Source: Polaribacter marinus (GTDB taxonomy: Bacteria; Bacteroidota; Bacteroidia; Flavobacteriales; Flavobacteriaceae). From it: DNA of 64,000 nucleotides. The stretch covers positions 186,001-250,000 of the forward strand of contig NZ_JAKQYM010000001.1 of NCBI RefSeq assembly GCF_022662535.1, in the 5' to 3' direction. Position 1 is the first letter of the stretch. Every line of letters begins with the position of its first letter. Under the pieces are notes generated by a model. The model was not told the origin of the DNA and made no database searches. It saw nothing but the letters and a program-made list of their open reading frames with translations. Of the stretch, positions 15,610-24,256 are shown one piece after another. The position numbers and the translations under genes are program-made.

Positions 15610-16212
15610 ATGGATTTATTTTCTACAGAAAAAATAGCAAACATTCTTCCTTTTGATGGAGTTACAAATTATCACGGACTCGTTTTAAATAAAAGGCAAT
15701 GTGAATTTTACTATGAAAAATTGATGGAAACCATTTTGTTTAAAAATGATGAAGCAATTATTTTTGGTAAGAAGATTATTACCAAGAGAAAAGTAGCTTG
15801 GTATGGAACATCTGAGTTTTCTTATACCTATTCTAAAATAACAAAAAAAGCAAACTTTTTTACTAAAGAATTGATAGAACTCAAAGATATTGTTGAAAAA
15901 GAAACTGGAGAAACTTTTAATTCTTGTCTATTAAATTTATATCCATCAGGAGCCGAAGGAATGGCTTATCATTCTGATGGAGAAAAAATGTTAAAGAAAA
16001 ATGGGGCAATTGCATCTTTGTCGTTAGGAGCAGAACGAAAGTTTTCTTTTAAGCATAAGAAAAACAAACAAAGAATAGATCTTATTTTAGAAAAAGGAAG
16101 TTTATTAGTTATGAAAGAGGGAACACAAACCCATTGGTTACACAGATTACCACCTACAAAAAAAGTAAATTCACCTAGAATTAATTTGACATTTAGAACG
16201 ATAGAATTGTAA
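15610..16212 (+). CDS. AlkB-like 2-oxoglutarate/Fe(II) dioxygenase
   Basis: A 200-residue AlkB homologue (alpha-ketoglutarate-dependent dioxygenase). The iron ligands are His and Asp in AYHSDGEKM near residue 122 and a distal His in THWLHRLP near residue 179. The 2-oxoglutarate-binding Arg lies in SPRINLTFRTI near the C-terminus, and LYPSGAEGMAYHSDGE is the typical loop. Such enzymes oxidatively demethylate alkylated DNA or RNA bases. The start is the ATG at 15610 (MDLFSTEK) rather than an upstream TTG whose extension is Phe/Ser-rich and not family-like. It converges with the LytTR gene, leaving only 2 bp between stops. Confidence 0.9.
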   Translation: MDLFSTEKIANILPFDGVTNYHGLVLNKRQCEFYYEKLMETILFKNDEAIIFGKKIITKRKVAWYGTSEFSYTYSKITKKANFFTKELIELKDIVEKETGETFNSCLLNLYPSGAEGMAYHSDGEKMLKKNGAIASLSLGAERKFSFKHKKNKQRIDLILEKGSLLVMKEGTQTHWLHRLPPTKKVNSPRINLTFRTIEL

Positions 16213-16214
16213 AG

Positions 16215-16922
16215 TTAATTATCAATTTTTTTAATAAAATCGTCTTTGTAATTTAAACCAATTGGAATCCATTTGTCATCTATAATAATTCTATTTCTTT
16301 GTACAGAATAAATGTGTTTTAAAGAAACAATAAAAGACTTATGTACTCTCACAAAATTTACTTTTCCTAATTTTTCTTCAAAACTTTTTAAACTGCTAAG
16401 CGTTAAAATAGGTTTGTCTTTATTTGTATAAATTTTAATATAATCTTTTAAAGACTCGATGTATTTTATGTCACATAAATTTATTTTTAAATTTTCATAT
16501 TCAGATTTTACAAAAATAAATTCTTGAATTACTTCTTGATTTAGATTAGGAGTTTCTTCTTCAATTTTTAATTTCAATAAATTATGAGCTCTAGTTGCAG
16601 CTTTTAAAAATCGATGAAAAGGAATGGGTTTTACAAGATAATCGATAGCGTTTAAGTTAAACCCTTCTACAGCATAATGTGAGTATGCTGTAGTAAAAAT
16701 AAACATTGGTTTTACATCTAAAGATTTAATAAAGTCAATACCAGAAAAATTAGGCATTTCTATGTCTGTAAAAATTAAATCAATTTTTTGTTCTTGTAAA
16801 ATAATACTAGCCTCAAAACCGCTTGAACAAGTGCCTGCACATTCTAAAAAAGGTACTTTAGAAATAAAATCTTCTAGCAATTCTAGCGCCAAAGGTTCAT
16901 CATCAATAATTATACATTTCAT
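16215..16922 (-). CDS. LytTR-family response regulator
   Basis: A 235-residue response regulator: receiver domain residues 1-120, with acidic pocket IIIDDEP (8-9) and phospho-acceptor Asp in DLIFTDIEMPN near residue 54. A LytTR DNA-binding domain follows from about residue 135, with SLKDYIKIYTNKDKPI and FVRVHKSFIVSL. It lies 3 bp downstream of the LytS-like kinase gene, clearly one two-gene operon. LytTR regulators bind pairs of short direct repeats; no target was identified here. Confidence 0.92.
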   Translation of the reverse strand: MKCIIIDDEPLALELLEDFISKVPFLECAGTCSSGFEASIILQEQKIDLIFTDIEMPNFSGIDFIKSLDVKPMFIFTTAYSHYAVEGFNLNAIDYLVKPIPFHRFLKAATRAHNLLKLKIEEETPNLNQEVIQEFIFVKSEYENLKINLCDIKYIESLKDYIKIYTNKDKPILTLSSLKSFEEKLGKVNFVRVHKSFIVSLKHIYSVQRNRIIIDDKWIPIGLNYKDDFIKKIDN

Positions 16923-16925
16923 TGG

Positions 16926-17960
16926 CTATTTTTTTAACTTGATTTTTAAATTGACTTCAAAGGATTTTTTATTCTTTGTAATACCTAATGTGTGAGAATT
17001 TGGATAGAGTAAGTTTAATCTGTTTTGTATGTTTTCTAACCCAACTCCAGAGTTTTTAGTTGTTGATTTTTGTAAAGATGAAAGGTTGTAAACCTTTAAG
17101 TGTAATTCATCATTATCAATAGAAATCTTAACTCTTATATCTGTTTTTCCTTTATAATCAGTACCGTATTTAAAGGCGTTTTCTATAAATGAAATAAGCA
17201 ATAAAGGCTCTATTTTATAATTTAAATCTCCATGCACATTTATTTTTACACCACTAGAATCTTTTAAGCGTAGCAACTGTAAAGAGATATAGTTTTTTAT
17301 ATATTCTATTTCTTTTTCTAAAGAAATAAATTCTTCATTAGCCTCATAAATCATATACCTCATAAGTTCAGAAAGTGTAACAATGGCAACTGTAGTGTCA
17401 TCAGATTTTTTATTGGCTAAAGAATAAATGCTGTTTAGTGTGTTAAATAAAAAATGAGGATTTAACTGTGCTTTTAAAAAAGATAATTCAGAATTTATTT
17501 TTTGAGAAGCAATGATAGTTCTTTCTTTTTCAGACTTATACCATTCAGAAACTAACTTTACACAAGTACTTAAGGCAAAAAATAAGAGTAATAAAATGTG
17601 TGGCCTTAAATTTATGTTTCTTTTTCTGCGCCTTGGAAGATTAAGATCGAGGTTTTCATTTAAAAAATGGGGTTTTGTAGAAAACGTTAAAGATGGCTCT
17701 ACAACAAAAATGATAAAGAGAATTAATACCAGTGAAATGATAATGTATAAAACGATTTTTTTATTGAGTAAAAATTTGGGAATTAAAACCAAATAATTTA
17801 AATAAAAAACGGTAATAAAAGTAAAGTTTAAAAAGTAAAATTCATTTGGTATTCTACTAAATCTTGAATACGATTGTATAGCTGTAATTGCTAAAAAGAA
17901 AATCCATATAAGACTATGAACAATTATTGTTGTGTTTGATTTCTTTAAAATAGTATTCAA
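16926..17960 (-). CDS. LytS/YehU-like sensor histidine kinase
   Basis: A 344-residue kinase. Four hydrophobic helices span about residues 12-35, 42-62, 69-92 and 118-137, with a basic RRRKRN segment between the third and fourth. A short coiled coil follows, then the His_kinase domain with LNPHFLFNTLNSIYSLA (phospho-His near residue 168). The ATPase has its N box in LLISFIENAFKYG near residue 253 and a GVGLENIQNRL G box near residue 305. It is the membrane partner of the LytTR regulator 3 bp downstream. The start is a TTG, the only start ahead of the first helix. The signal sensed is unknown. Confidence 0.9.
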   Translation of the reverse strand: MNTILKKSNTTIIVHSLIWIFFLAITAIQSYSRFSRIPNEFYFLNFTFITVFYLNYLVLIPKFLLNKKIVLYIIISLVLILFIIFVVEPSLTFSTKPHFLNENLDLNLPRRRKRNINLRPHILLLLFFALSTCVKLVSEWYKSEKERTIIASQKINSELSFLKAQLNPHFLFNTLNSIYSLANKKSDDTTVAIVTLSELMRYMIYEANEEFISLEKEIEYIKNYISLQLLRLKDSSGVKINVHGDLNYKIEPLLLISFIENAFKYGTDYKGKTDIRVKISIDNDELHLKVYNLSSLQKSTTKNSGVGLENIQNRLNLLYPNSHTLGITKNKKSFEVNLKIKLKK

Positions 17961-18044
17961 TTTATTGATTATTTAATAATTGCGAAATTAGTGGGAAAGA
18001 TTCTTAAAAGACTCACAACAAACTGTTGTTTTTTTCATAAAAAA

Positions 18045-18093
18045 AAGTTTAAAAATTGAGCTACTTAGAATTAGCGGCTCAATTTTTAAACTT
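18045..18093 (-). terminator. strong terminator of the Kelch gene
   Basis: A perfect 17-bp stem (AAGTTTAAAAATTGAGC at 18045-18061 with its complement at 18077-18093) and a 15-base loop. Read on the minus strand it is followed by eight T, 23 bp past the Kelch stop. A second small hairpin (CAACA/TGTTG near 18016-18028) with T7 on the plus side lies next to it. Confidence 0.85.
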
Positions 18094-18115
18094 AAATTTT
18101 GATATTTAAGAAAGT

Positions 18116-19141
18116 TTAGTCATCCTCATTTTCCAACTCATTTGGTCTAAATTCCCAAACATCATCAAAATAATAACTTCCACTTCTTCCCATCAATACA
18201 TAAGCTTTAGAATCAAAAGTAAAAGCACTTGCATTTTGTCTAGCAGAACCTTCAAAATCAGGAAGCTCTTCCCAAGTATCTGTACTAGGGTCGTATTCCC
18301 AAGTTTCTGTTGTTATAGATCCAGAAATACCTGTAGTTACATATCCTTTTCCGTTAAGTGTAAAAGCAGTTCCGCTACTTAAAAGAATTTCGTAATCGTA
18401 ATCATCATCTTCGTCATCATCTAAATCCGTTAACCTTGTCCAGTTAGTTCCATCAAAAGAATAAAAATCTTCTTCGTATGCTCCATTGTGAATTCCTAAA
18501 CCAATATATGCAACTTCGTTAATCACAAAAACAGAAGCATCTTGCCTTTTTTGTCCACCAAACCCTAGCGATTGTTCCCAAGAATCTGTAGCAACATTGT
18601 ATTTCCAAAAGTCTTTTTGCTCACTTCCATCATATCCTGTACCAATATATCCATCTCCTGAAATAGAAAAACCAATAGCTCCATATCTAGCTGTACCAGC
18701 AAAGTCTGCTTTTTGTGTCCAAGTATCTGTACTAGGATCGTATTCCCAAAAATCATTAAGTTCGTTGTTTCCATCGTAACCTGTTCCCAAATAACCTTTC
18801 CCGTTAATAGAAAAACCTACAGCACCACTTCTTCCTACTCCAGGAAAATCTGCTTTTTTAGTCCAATAATCTCCTTCAGAATTGTATTCCCAGGTGTCTG
18901 TTAAATAATCATCACCATCATAACCTGTTACCAAGTATCCTTTTGTACCAATTGTAAAACTGATAGAGTTTGATCTAGAGTTTCCATCAAAAGTAGAACT
19001 TTCTACCCAATTTCCGTATTCATCATCATCATCATCATCACTACTACAACTTATAATAGATAAAGACATTAATGTAATTAAAAATAGAAATTTACCTTTT
19101 TGTGTCAAATTTGTTTTTCTCATTAGATTTAATTTATTCAT
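18116..19141 (-). CDS. Kelch-repeat outer lipoprotein
   Basis: A 341-residue exported lipoprotein with lipobox SIISC near residue 32, directly followed by a tract of six Asp. The rest is about six Kelch beta-propeller blades of roughly 48 residues. Each blade carries a GKGYLGTGYDG-type strand and a DxWEYDPSTDTWTQ strand, from about residue 47 to 335. Position +2 after Cys is Ser followed by acidic residues, like the lipoprotein export signal used to place lipoproteins on the Bacteroidota cell surface. A second ATG six codons in (MRKTN) is an equally good start. Role unknown; probably ligand or polysaccharide binding. It is monocistronic, with its own terminator. Confidence 0.85.
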   Translation of the reverse strand: MNKLNLMRKTNLTQKGKFLFLITLMSLSIISCSSDDDDDDEYGNWVESSTFDGNSRSNSISFTIGTKGYLVTGYDGDDYLTDTWEYNSEGDYWTKKADFPGVGRSGAVGFSINGKGYLGTGYDGNNELNDFWEYDPSTDTWTQKADFAGTARYGAIGFSISGDGYIGTGYDGSEQKDFWKYNVATDSWEQSLGFGGQKRQDASVFVINEVAYIGLGIHNGAYEEDFYSFDGTNWTRLTDLDDDEDDDYDYEILLSSGTAFTLNGKGYVTTGISGSITTETWEYDPSTDTWEELPDFEGSARQNASAFTFDSKAYVLMGRSGSYYFDDVWEFRPNELENEDD

Positions 19142-19350
19142 TTGCTTAATTAGTGAACAAATCTAGAGGCTATTAAATTGATAAAAAGTATGAAATAGAC
19201 AAACAAGTAGATTTTATAGATAATCATGTAAAGCAAATGTTAATTTTCTTAAAAGGTGTTAATTAATGGGTTTAGAGATGTTTTTATGAGATAAGTCTAT
19301 TGAAAAGTATTGTTTATATATTTTGTGATTTTTTGTGATAACTAGCCTAA

Positions 19351-19358
19351 TACTTTTG
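19351..19358 (+). promoter_or_regulatory. promoter -7 box of the DUF4270 operon
   Basis: TACTTTTG, an exact match to TAnnTTTG, 14 bp before the ATG at 19373. Confidence 0.65.
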
Positions 19359-19372
19359 CTTTAAAAAGTAAA

Positions 19373-20704
19373 ATGAGGTATTTTATTATAAGTATTTTTA
19401 GTATTGTTTTGTTTGTTTCTTGCACTTCTGATGAAACATTAAGTTACAAAGTTGGAAGCGATTTTATAGAAACAGATATACAAGTAAGATTGATTGATAC
19501 ATTTTCTATAAAAGCAGGAACCTATAAATTAGATTCTTTACCAACGTCAAATACAAGTCGTATTTTATTAGGAAGTTTGTTTGATAATTATTTTGGGCAT
19601 TTAACAGCAAAATCATACCTTCAATTATCTCCTAGTTCTTTATCAATAGACGCTGAAGCGGTTTACGATTCTATTGGGATGATTTTAAATTACGATAATT
19701 ATTATTATTATTATTATTATGGAGATACTACAAAAATACAGTCGTATAACATATATAGAGTTACGCAAACAATAGAACCAGAAGAAGGAACTACTTTTTA
19801 TAATACGTCTACATTACATTACGATCCTGCTTCTTTGGGTGAGCTAAGTTTTACTCCAAAACCGAATAAAAGTACAGATTCATTATATATACCAATGAAG
19901 GTTGAATTAGGAGAAGAAATATTTAATAAAATTGTAGATAATGATATCAATACCATCGATGATTTTCTTCAATACTTTAAAGGGATAGCTATTGTTCCAG
20001 ACACAACTTTAGATAGTCATGTTTTAGGGTTTAATATTTCTACAATAGAAAGCACAGCTCGTAATTCTAAAGTAAGATTGTATTATACTGTAAATGATGA
20101 TGATGATAATGAAAATAACAGTTATTATGTAGATTTTGTACTTTCTGATGCAACCAAACAATTTAATGAAATTCGTTCAGATTTATCATCTACCATATTA
20201 GACAGTTTTGAAGATGTAGAAGATATCAAGCTAAGTACTAGTACAGATAATTTAATTTTTGCTCAAGGGGGTACGGGAATTTCTTCTCGAATAGAAATTC
20301 CATCAATAAAAAAACTCTCAGAAATTTCAAATACAAGTTCTGTTTTAAGTGCAGAATTAACGTTTAAACCTCTAAATGGTAGTTATAGTAATAGCAATTC
20401 CTTAGATGAAACATTGCTTGTTTATGTAGTAGATCATAAAAATAGAGTTATTAAAGAACTTGTAGATATAGATGGTAATGTGGTAAATGCAGTTTTAAAT
20501 CAAGATGGTAGTGAGTTTAATTCTAATACCTATTACAGTATAAATCTAAGTGGTTATGTTGAAGAGATTTTACAGTCAGAATACGATTTAAATTATGCAC
20601 TTATGATTCAGTTTACAAACTATAGTAGCATTGTTAAAAATTTAGTGATCGATAACGATGCAAATAATCAAATAAAATTAGCAGTAAAATATTTAAATTA
20701 TTAA
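19373..20704 (+). CDS. DUF4270 lipoprotein
   Basis: A 443-residue exported protein, lipobox FVSC near residue 17, covering the DUF4270 family from SDETLSYKVGSDFIE onward. The family is confined to Bacteroidota, has unknown function, and tends to sit next to an outer-membrane beta-barrel gene, as here (5-bp gap). A run of seven Tyr near residue 113 is encoded by a TAT trinucleotide tract, and a DDDDNENN tract lies near residue 242; both are loops of variable character. It is probably a surface or periplasmic beta-rich protein. Function unknown. Confidence 0.85.
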   Translation: MRYFIISIFSIVLFVSCTSDETLSYKVGSDFIETDIQVRLIDTFSIKAGTYKLDSLPTSNTSRILLGSLFDNYFGHLTAKSYLQLSPSSLSIDAEAVYDSIGMILNYDNYYYYYYYGDTTKIQSYNIYRVTQTIEPEEGTTFYNTSTLHYDPASLGELSFTPKPNKSTDSLYIPMKVELGEEIFNKIVDNDINTIDDFLQYFKGIAIVPDTTLDSHVLGFNISTIESTARNSKVRLYYTVNDDDDNENNSYYVDFVLSDATKQFNEIRSDLSSTILDSFEDVEDIKLSTSTDNLIFAQGGTGISSRIEIPSIKKLSEISNTSSVLSAELTFKPLNGSYSNSNSLDETLLVYVVDHKNRVIKELVDIDGNVVNAVLNQDGSEFNSNTYYSINLSGYVEEILQSEYDLNYALMIQFTNYSSIVKNLVIDNDANNQIKLAVKYLNY

Positions 20705-20709
20705 AGAAG

Positions 20710-21954
20710 ATGTTAAAGAGAAATTTATTACTACTGTTAATCAGTACAACAGGTATTTTATATTCACAAAACAATACTAATACACCTTATTCTTTGTTTG
20801 GCCTAGGTGTAGAAAATAAAACGGCAACGGGTGGCTTAACGGGATTAGGGAATACAGGTATCGCTCAGAAAAATATGTTTGAAATAAATATTATTAATCC
20901 AGCAAATTTAGGAAATATAGTACAAAACTCATTTTTATATGAATTTGGATTAAATGGAACATATTCTGTGTTAAAAACAAATAGTTTGAGTGAAACCAGT
21001 AGTAATGGTAATTTTTCTCATTTGGCCATTGCTTTTCCTATCAAACAAAATTGGGGAGTGGGAATAGGGCTTTTGCCTTATACAAAAACAGGATACAATG
21101 TAGATATAGAAAATCCAATAGAAGGATCTGTAGATACCTACATTACTAGAATAACAGGTTCTGGTGGGTTAAATAAATTTTATATTTCTACAGGAATGAA
21201 ACTTCTTAAAAATCTTTCTTTCGGGGTTGACTTCTCTTTTCTTTTTGGTGCAATAAATCAAGAAAAACAATTATTTACCGATTCTTTTGTCTCTATTAGC
21301 GATCAAAATAATTATGGAGGTGTTAAACTAAAAACAGGTTTTCAATATACCATGCCTAAAATAAAAGGAATAGAAACTACCATTGGAGGTACTTTAGAAT
21401 TGCCGACAAAACTTACTGGTACGCAAACAAGAACATCCTACAAAACTTCTTCTGGAGGGAACTCTATAGGAATAGAAAATGAAGTAGAAAGTGAATTAGA
21501 TAACTTTGAACTTCCTTTTTCATATGGGTTAGGAATCACTTCTGTATTAAACAAAAACTTTACTTCTAGTTTCGATTATAAAAAGTTGCTTTGGAGTGAT
21601 ACAAATCAAAAATTAAATAATGAACGTTATACAAACCAATCTGTATATGCCTTTGGTTTAGAATATAAATCTTCTAAAAATAAACCCAATTATTGGAATA
21701 ATGTAAAATATAGATTTGGAGCAAACTGCAATTCAGGTTTCTTAAAAATTTCAGACACACAAATAGACAGTTATTTTCTTTCTGTAGGTTTAGGCTTACC
21801 ATTAGGAAAACTTAATAAAGGAAATTTAAATATTTCTTATTCTTATGGGAAAGAAGGATCTATAAATAATAAACTAATTGAAGAAAATTTTCATAAAGTT
21901 ACTTTAAACTTAAACTTTGTAGGTAGGTGGTTCGAAAAAAGAAGAATCAACTAA
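20710..21954 (+). CDS. outer-membrane beta-barrel protein (FadL/OMPP1-like)
   Basis: A 414-residue protein with a signal peptide (residues 1-19, ending LYSQ). NTPYSLFGLGVENK and a Gly-rich segment (TGLGNTGIA) follow, then alternating hydrophobic/polar strands to the C-terminal NLNFVGRWF, all typical of a Bacteroidota outer-membrane barrel related to OMPP1/FadL transporters. It starts 5 bp after the DUF4270 lipoprotein and is surely co-transcribed, suggesting a lipoprotein-barrel pair. Cargo is unknown. Confidence 0.75.
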   Translation: MLKRNLLLLLISTTGILYSQNNTNTPYSLFGLGVENKTATGGLTGLGNTGIAQKNMFEINIINPANLGNIVQNSFLYEFGLNGTYSVLKTNSLSETSSNGNFSHLAIAFPIKQNWGVGIGLLPYTKTGYNVDIENPIEGSVDTYITRITGSGGLNKFYISTGMKLLKNLSFGVDFSFLFGAINQEKQLFTDSFVSISDQNNYGGVKLKTGFQYTMPKIKGIETTIGGTLELPTKLTGTQTRTSYKTSSGGNSIGIENEVESELDNFELPFSYGLGITSVLNKNFTSSFDYKKLLWSDTNQKLNNERYTNQSVYAFGLEYKSSKNKPNYWNNVKYRFGANCNSGFLKISDTQIDSYFLSVGLGLPLGKLNKGNLNISYSYGKEGSINNKLIEENFHKVTLNLNFVGRWFEKRRIN

Positions 21955-21998
21955 AAATAAATTCAACTTTTTGCCCCGGTAAATTGTAATGTAATCTG

Positions 21999-22006
21999 TA
22001 TTTTTG
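21999..22006 (+). promoter_or_regulatory. promoter -7 box of the pseudouridine synthase gene
   Basis: TATTTTTG matches TAnnTTTG, 17 bp before the TTG start at 22024. A start further upstream would overlap it. Confidence 0.55.
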
Positions 22007-22023
22007 CTAAAAATAGTTCTCTT

Positions 22024-22914
22024 TTGGAAAATACAAATCAACAGTCTATAAATCTAAATAAGTATATAAGTTCTTCAGGAATTTGTTCTCGTAGAGAAGC
22101 CGAAAAATTTATAAATGAAGGCAGAGTTACAATTAACGGAAAACCAACTCAATTAGGAAATAGGGTAGGCAAAAAAGATGTTGTAAAATTAGACGGTAGA
22201 CTTGTACAACCTAAAAACGTAACCTTATATATTGCATTAAATAAACCTGTTGGAATTGTTTCTACAACAGACGATAGAGAACCTAATAATATTGTAAAAC
22301 ATATAAATTATCCAGAAAGATTATTTCCTATTGGGCGTTTAGACAAACCCTCTGAAGGCTTAATTTTCTTAACAAATGATGGAGATATTGTCAATAAAAT
22401 TTTAAGAGCAGGAAATAACCATGAAAAAGAATATTTTGTTTCTGTAAATAAATCGATTACACAAGATTTTATAGATAAAATGGGAGGCGGAATCCCTATT
22501 TTAGGTACTATAACTAAAAAATGTAAAGTAGAAAAAATAAGCGATAAAATCTTTAAAATTATTCTAACCCAAGGTTTAAATAGACAAATTCGTAGAATGT
22601 GCGAATACTTAGATTACGAAGTTACTAAGTTAAAGCGCACAAGAATTATGAATGTAGAATTAGGTTACCTGCAAACGGGAGATTGGAGAGAACTTACAGA
22701 CGATGAAATGAAAGAAATTAATAAAATGATTTCATCATCATCTAAAACAGAAGAAGCCTCTAAAATTAAAGAAAAGCCCAAAAAGCAAGTTGCTAAGAAG
22801 AAAATAGCTCCTGCTAAAAATAACTTTAATAAAAAGAGTGCTTCGTTTAGAAAATCCTCTTCAAAATCTAAAAAAAATAACGCAAGTTTTTCATCTAAAA
22901 AGAAACGCTGGTAA
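22024..22914 (+). CDS. rluF: 23S rRNA pseudouridine synthase (RluF-like)
   Basis: A 296-residue enzyme. The S4 RNA-binding domain is residues 8-65 ([20 protein letters not shown]), and the RsuA/RluF-type catalytic domain residues 68-235 carries the active Asp in [20 protein letters not shown] near residue 104. [16 protein letters not shown] lies near residue 182. It isomerises a uridine in 23S rRNA. The RluF subtype is favoured over RluB/RluE by the LNRQIRRMC and [11 protein letters not shown] forms. The last 55 residues are a Lys/Ser-rich disordered tail, probably RNA-binding. The TTG start is forced: the S4 domain begins immediately and the next Met is far inside the catalytic domain. Confidence 0.88.
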   Translation: MENTNQQSINLNKYISSSGICSRREAEKFINEGRVTINGKPTQLGNRVGKKDVVKLDGRLVQPKNVTLYIALNKPVGIVSTTDDREPNNIVKHINYPERLFPIGRLDKPSEGLIFLTNDGDIVNKILRAGNNHEKEYFVSVNKSITQDFIDKMGGGIPILGTITKKCKVEKISDKIFKIILTQGLNRQIRRMCEYLDYEVTKLKRTRIMNVELGYLQTGDWRELTDDEMKEINKMISSSSKTEEASKIKEKPKKQVAKKKIAPAKNNFNKKSASFRKSSSKSKKNNASFSSKKKRW

Positions 22915-22919
22915 TTATT

Positions 22920-23012
22920 TAGGGCGTTACCTTTCAGGTCAGGCTTTTCGTTGTAATCTTTATTTATTTTCAAAAAAATAAAAAAGGATTTCCACTGCAA
23001 TCCTTAACACAT
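22920..23012. repeat. hairpin-forming intergenic element (possible dispersed repeat)
   Basis: The core is an imperfect long stem, AATCTTTATTTATTTT against AAAAAAATAAAAAAGGATT. It is flanked by a left part resembling GGGCGTTACCTTTCAGGTC and a right part TCCACTGCAATCCTTAACAC. This layout resembles intergenic elements I recall from many Flavobacteriia; that recollection was not searched. On the minus strand AAGGATT/AATCCTT followed by T-rich DNA would also act as a terminator, but no minus-strand gene ends here. Confidence 0.45.
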
Positions 23013-23091
23013 ATTTTTGCCAACAAAAAAAATAAACTATTTTTTGGTTTTATATAACAGTTCATTTTATTTTTCAATTCTTAAATAATAG

Positions 23092-23099
23092 TATCTTTG
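23092..23099 (+). promoter_or_regulatory. promoter -7 box of tgt
   Basis: TATCTTTG, exact TAnnTTTG, with the ATG at 23106 only 6 bp further. The transcript should be nearly leaderless. The box also contains the TTG at 23097 that would give a longer protein, so that start is rejected. Confidence 0.7.
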
Positions 23100-23105
23100 C
23101 CACCA

Positions 23106-24236
23106 ATGAAATTCGACTTAAAAATAACCGACGCCAAAAGCAAAGCTAGAGCAGGAGTAATAACTACTGATCACGGAACAATAGAAACACCAATTTTTAT
23201 GCCTGTGGGTACTGTAGGAACTGTAAAAGGAGTTCATCAAACAGAATTAAAAAACGAAATTAATCCTGATATTATTTTAGGAAACACATATCACTTATAC
23301 TTACGTCCTGGTTTAGATATTTTAGAAAAAGCTGGAGGGCTTCACAAATTTATGAATTGGGATAGAAATATCTTAACAGATTCTGGAGGTTACCAAGTAT
23401 ATTCTTTATCAGGAAGAAGAAAAATTAACGAAGAAGGAGTAAAGTTTAAAAGTCATATAGATGGTTCTATGCACTTTTTTACGCCAGAAAACGTAATGGA
23501 AACCCAACGTATTATCGGAGCAGATATTATTATGGCTTTTGATGAATGTACCCCTTATCCTTGTGATTATAATTATGCAAAACGTTCTATGCATATGACA
23601 CATAGGTGGTTAAGTCGTTGTATTAGTCATTTAGAAAAGGTGCCATTTAAATACGGTTTTGAGCAGACTTTTATGCCAATTGTACAAGGAAGTACTTATA
23701 AAGATTTGCGTCAACAATCTGCAGAATATATTGCAAATTCAGGACAACAAGCAAATGCAATTGGAGGTCTTTCTGTTGGTGAGCCTGCAGAAGAAATGTA
23801 TGCAATGACAGAAGTTGTTACAGAAATTTTACCTGAAGATAAACCTCGTTATTTAATGGGAGTGGGTACACCTATAAATATTTTAGAAAACATAGCATTA
23901 GGAATTGATATGTTTGATTGTGTAATGCCTACAAGAAATGCAAGAAATGGAATGTTGTTTACTGCCCATGGAACAATAAATATTAAAAATAAAAAGTGGG
24001 AAGATGATTTTTCTCCAATAGATGAAATGGGTATTACTTGGGTAGATACAATGTATTCTAAGGCATATTTACGTCATTTATTTGCAGCAAAAGAAATGTT
24101 AGGAAAACAAATAGCATCAATTCATAATTTAGGTTTTTATGTTTGGCTAACTCGTGAAGCAAGAAAACATATTTTGGCTGGAGATTTTAGAGAATGGAAA
24201 GATCAAATGGTAAAACAAATGGATAACCGTTTGTAA
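23106..24236 (+). CDS. tgt: queuine/preQ1 tRNA-ribosyltransferase, zinc cysteines missing
   Basis: A 376-residue enzyme that exchanges guanine-34 for preQ1 in GUN-anticodon tRNAs. Catalytic features are present: LTDSGGYQVYSL near residue 89 (Asp base), FDECTPYP near residue 143, GGLSVGEP near residue 219, and MGVGTP followed by GIDMFDCVMPTRNARNG near residue 265 (nucleophile Asp). The usual CxCxxC zinc cluster before the SRAYLHHL block is absent. The corresponding stretch reads GITWVDTMYSKAYLRHL, with no Cys, although the downstream His of IHNLGFY remains. I believe zinc-less forms occur in other Bacteroidota. It begins a plus-strand run with the LptF/G gene 20 bp downstream. Confidence 0.92.
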   Translation: MKFDLKITDAKSKARAGVITTDHGTIETPIFMPVGTVGTVKGVHQTELKNEINPDIILGNTYHLYLRPGLDILEKAGGLHKFMNWDRNILTDSGGYQVYSLSGRRKINEEGVKFKSHIDGSMHFFTPENVMETQRIIGADIIMAFDECTPYPCDYNYAKRSMHMTHRWLSRCISHLEKVPFKYGFEQTFMPIVQGSTYKDLRQQSAEYIANSGQQANAIGGLSVGEPAEEMYAMTEVVTEILPEDKPRYLMGVGTPINILENIALGIDMFDCVMPTRNARNGMLFTAHGTINIKNKKWEDDFSPIDEMGITWVDTMYSKAYLRHLFAAKEMLGKQIASIHNLGFYVWLTREARKHILAGDFREWKDQMVKQMDNRL

Positions 24237-24256
24237 AATAGATTTAAAAGAAGCTT

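Noticed and set aside
18016..18035. Small CAACA/TGTTG hairpin with T7 as an independent plus-strand terminator
   Set aside because: No plus-strand gene ends there; it probably only adds to the adjacent strong minus-strand terminator.
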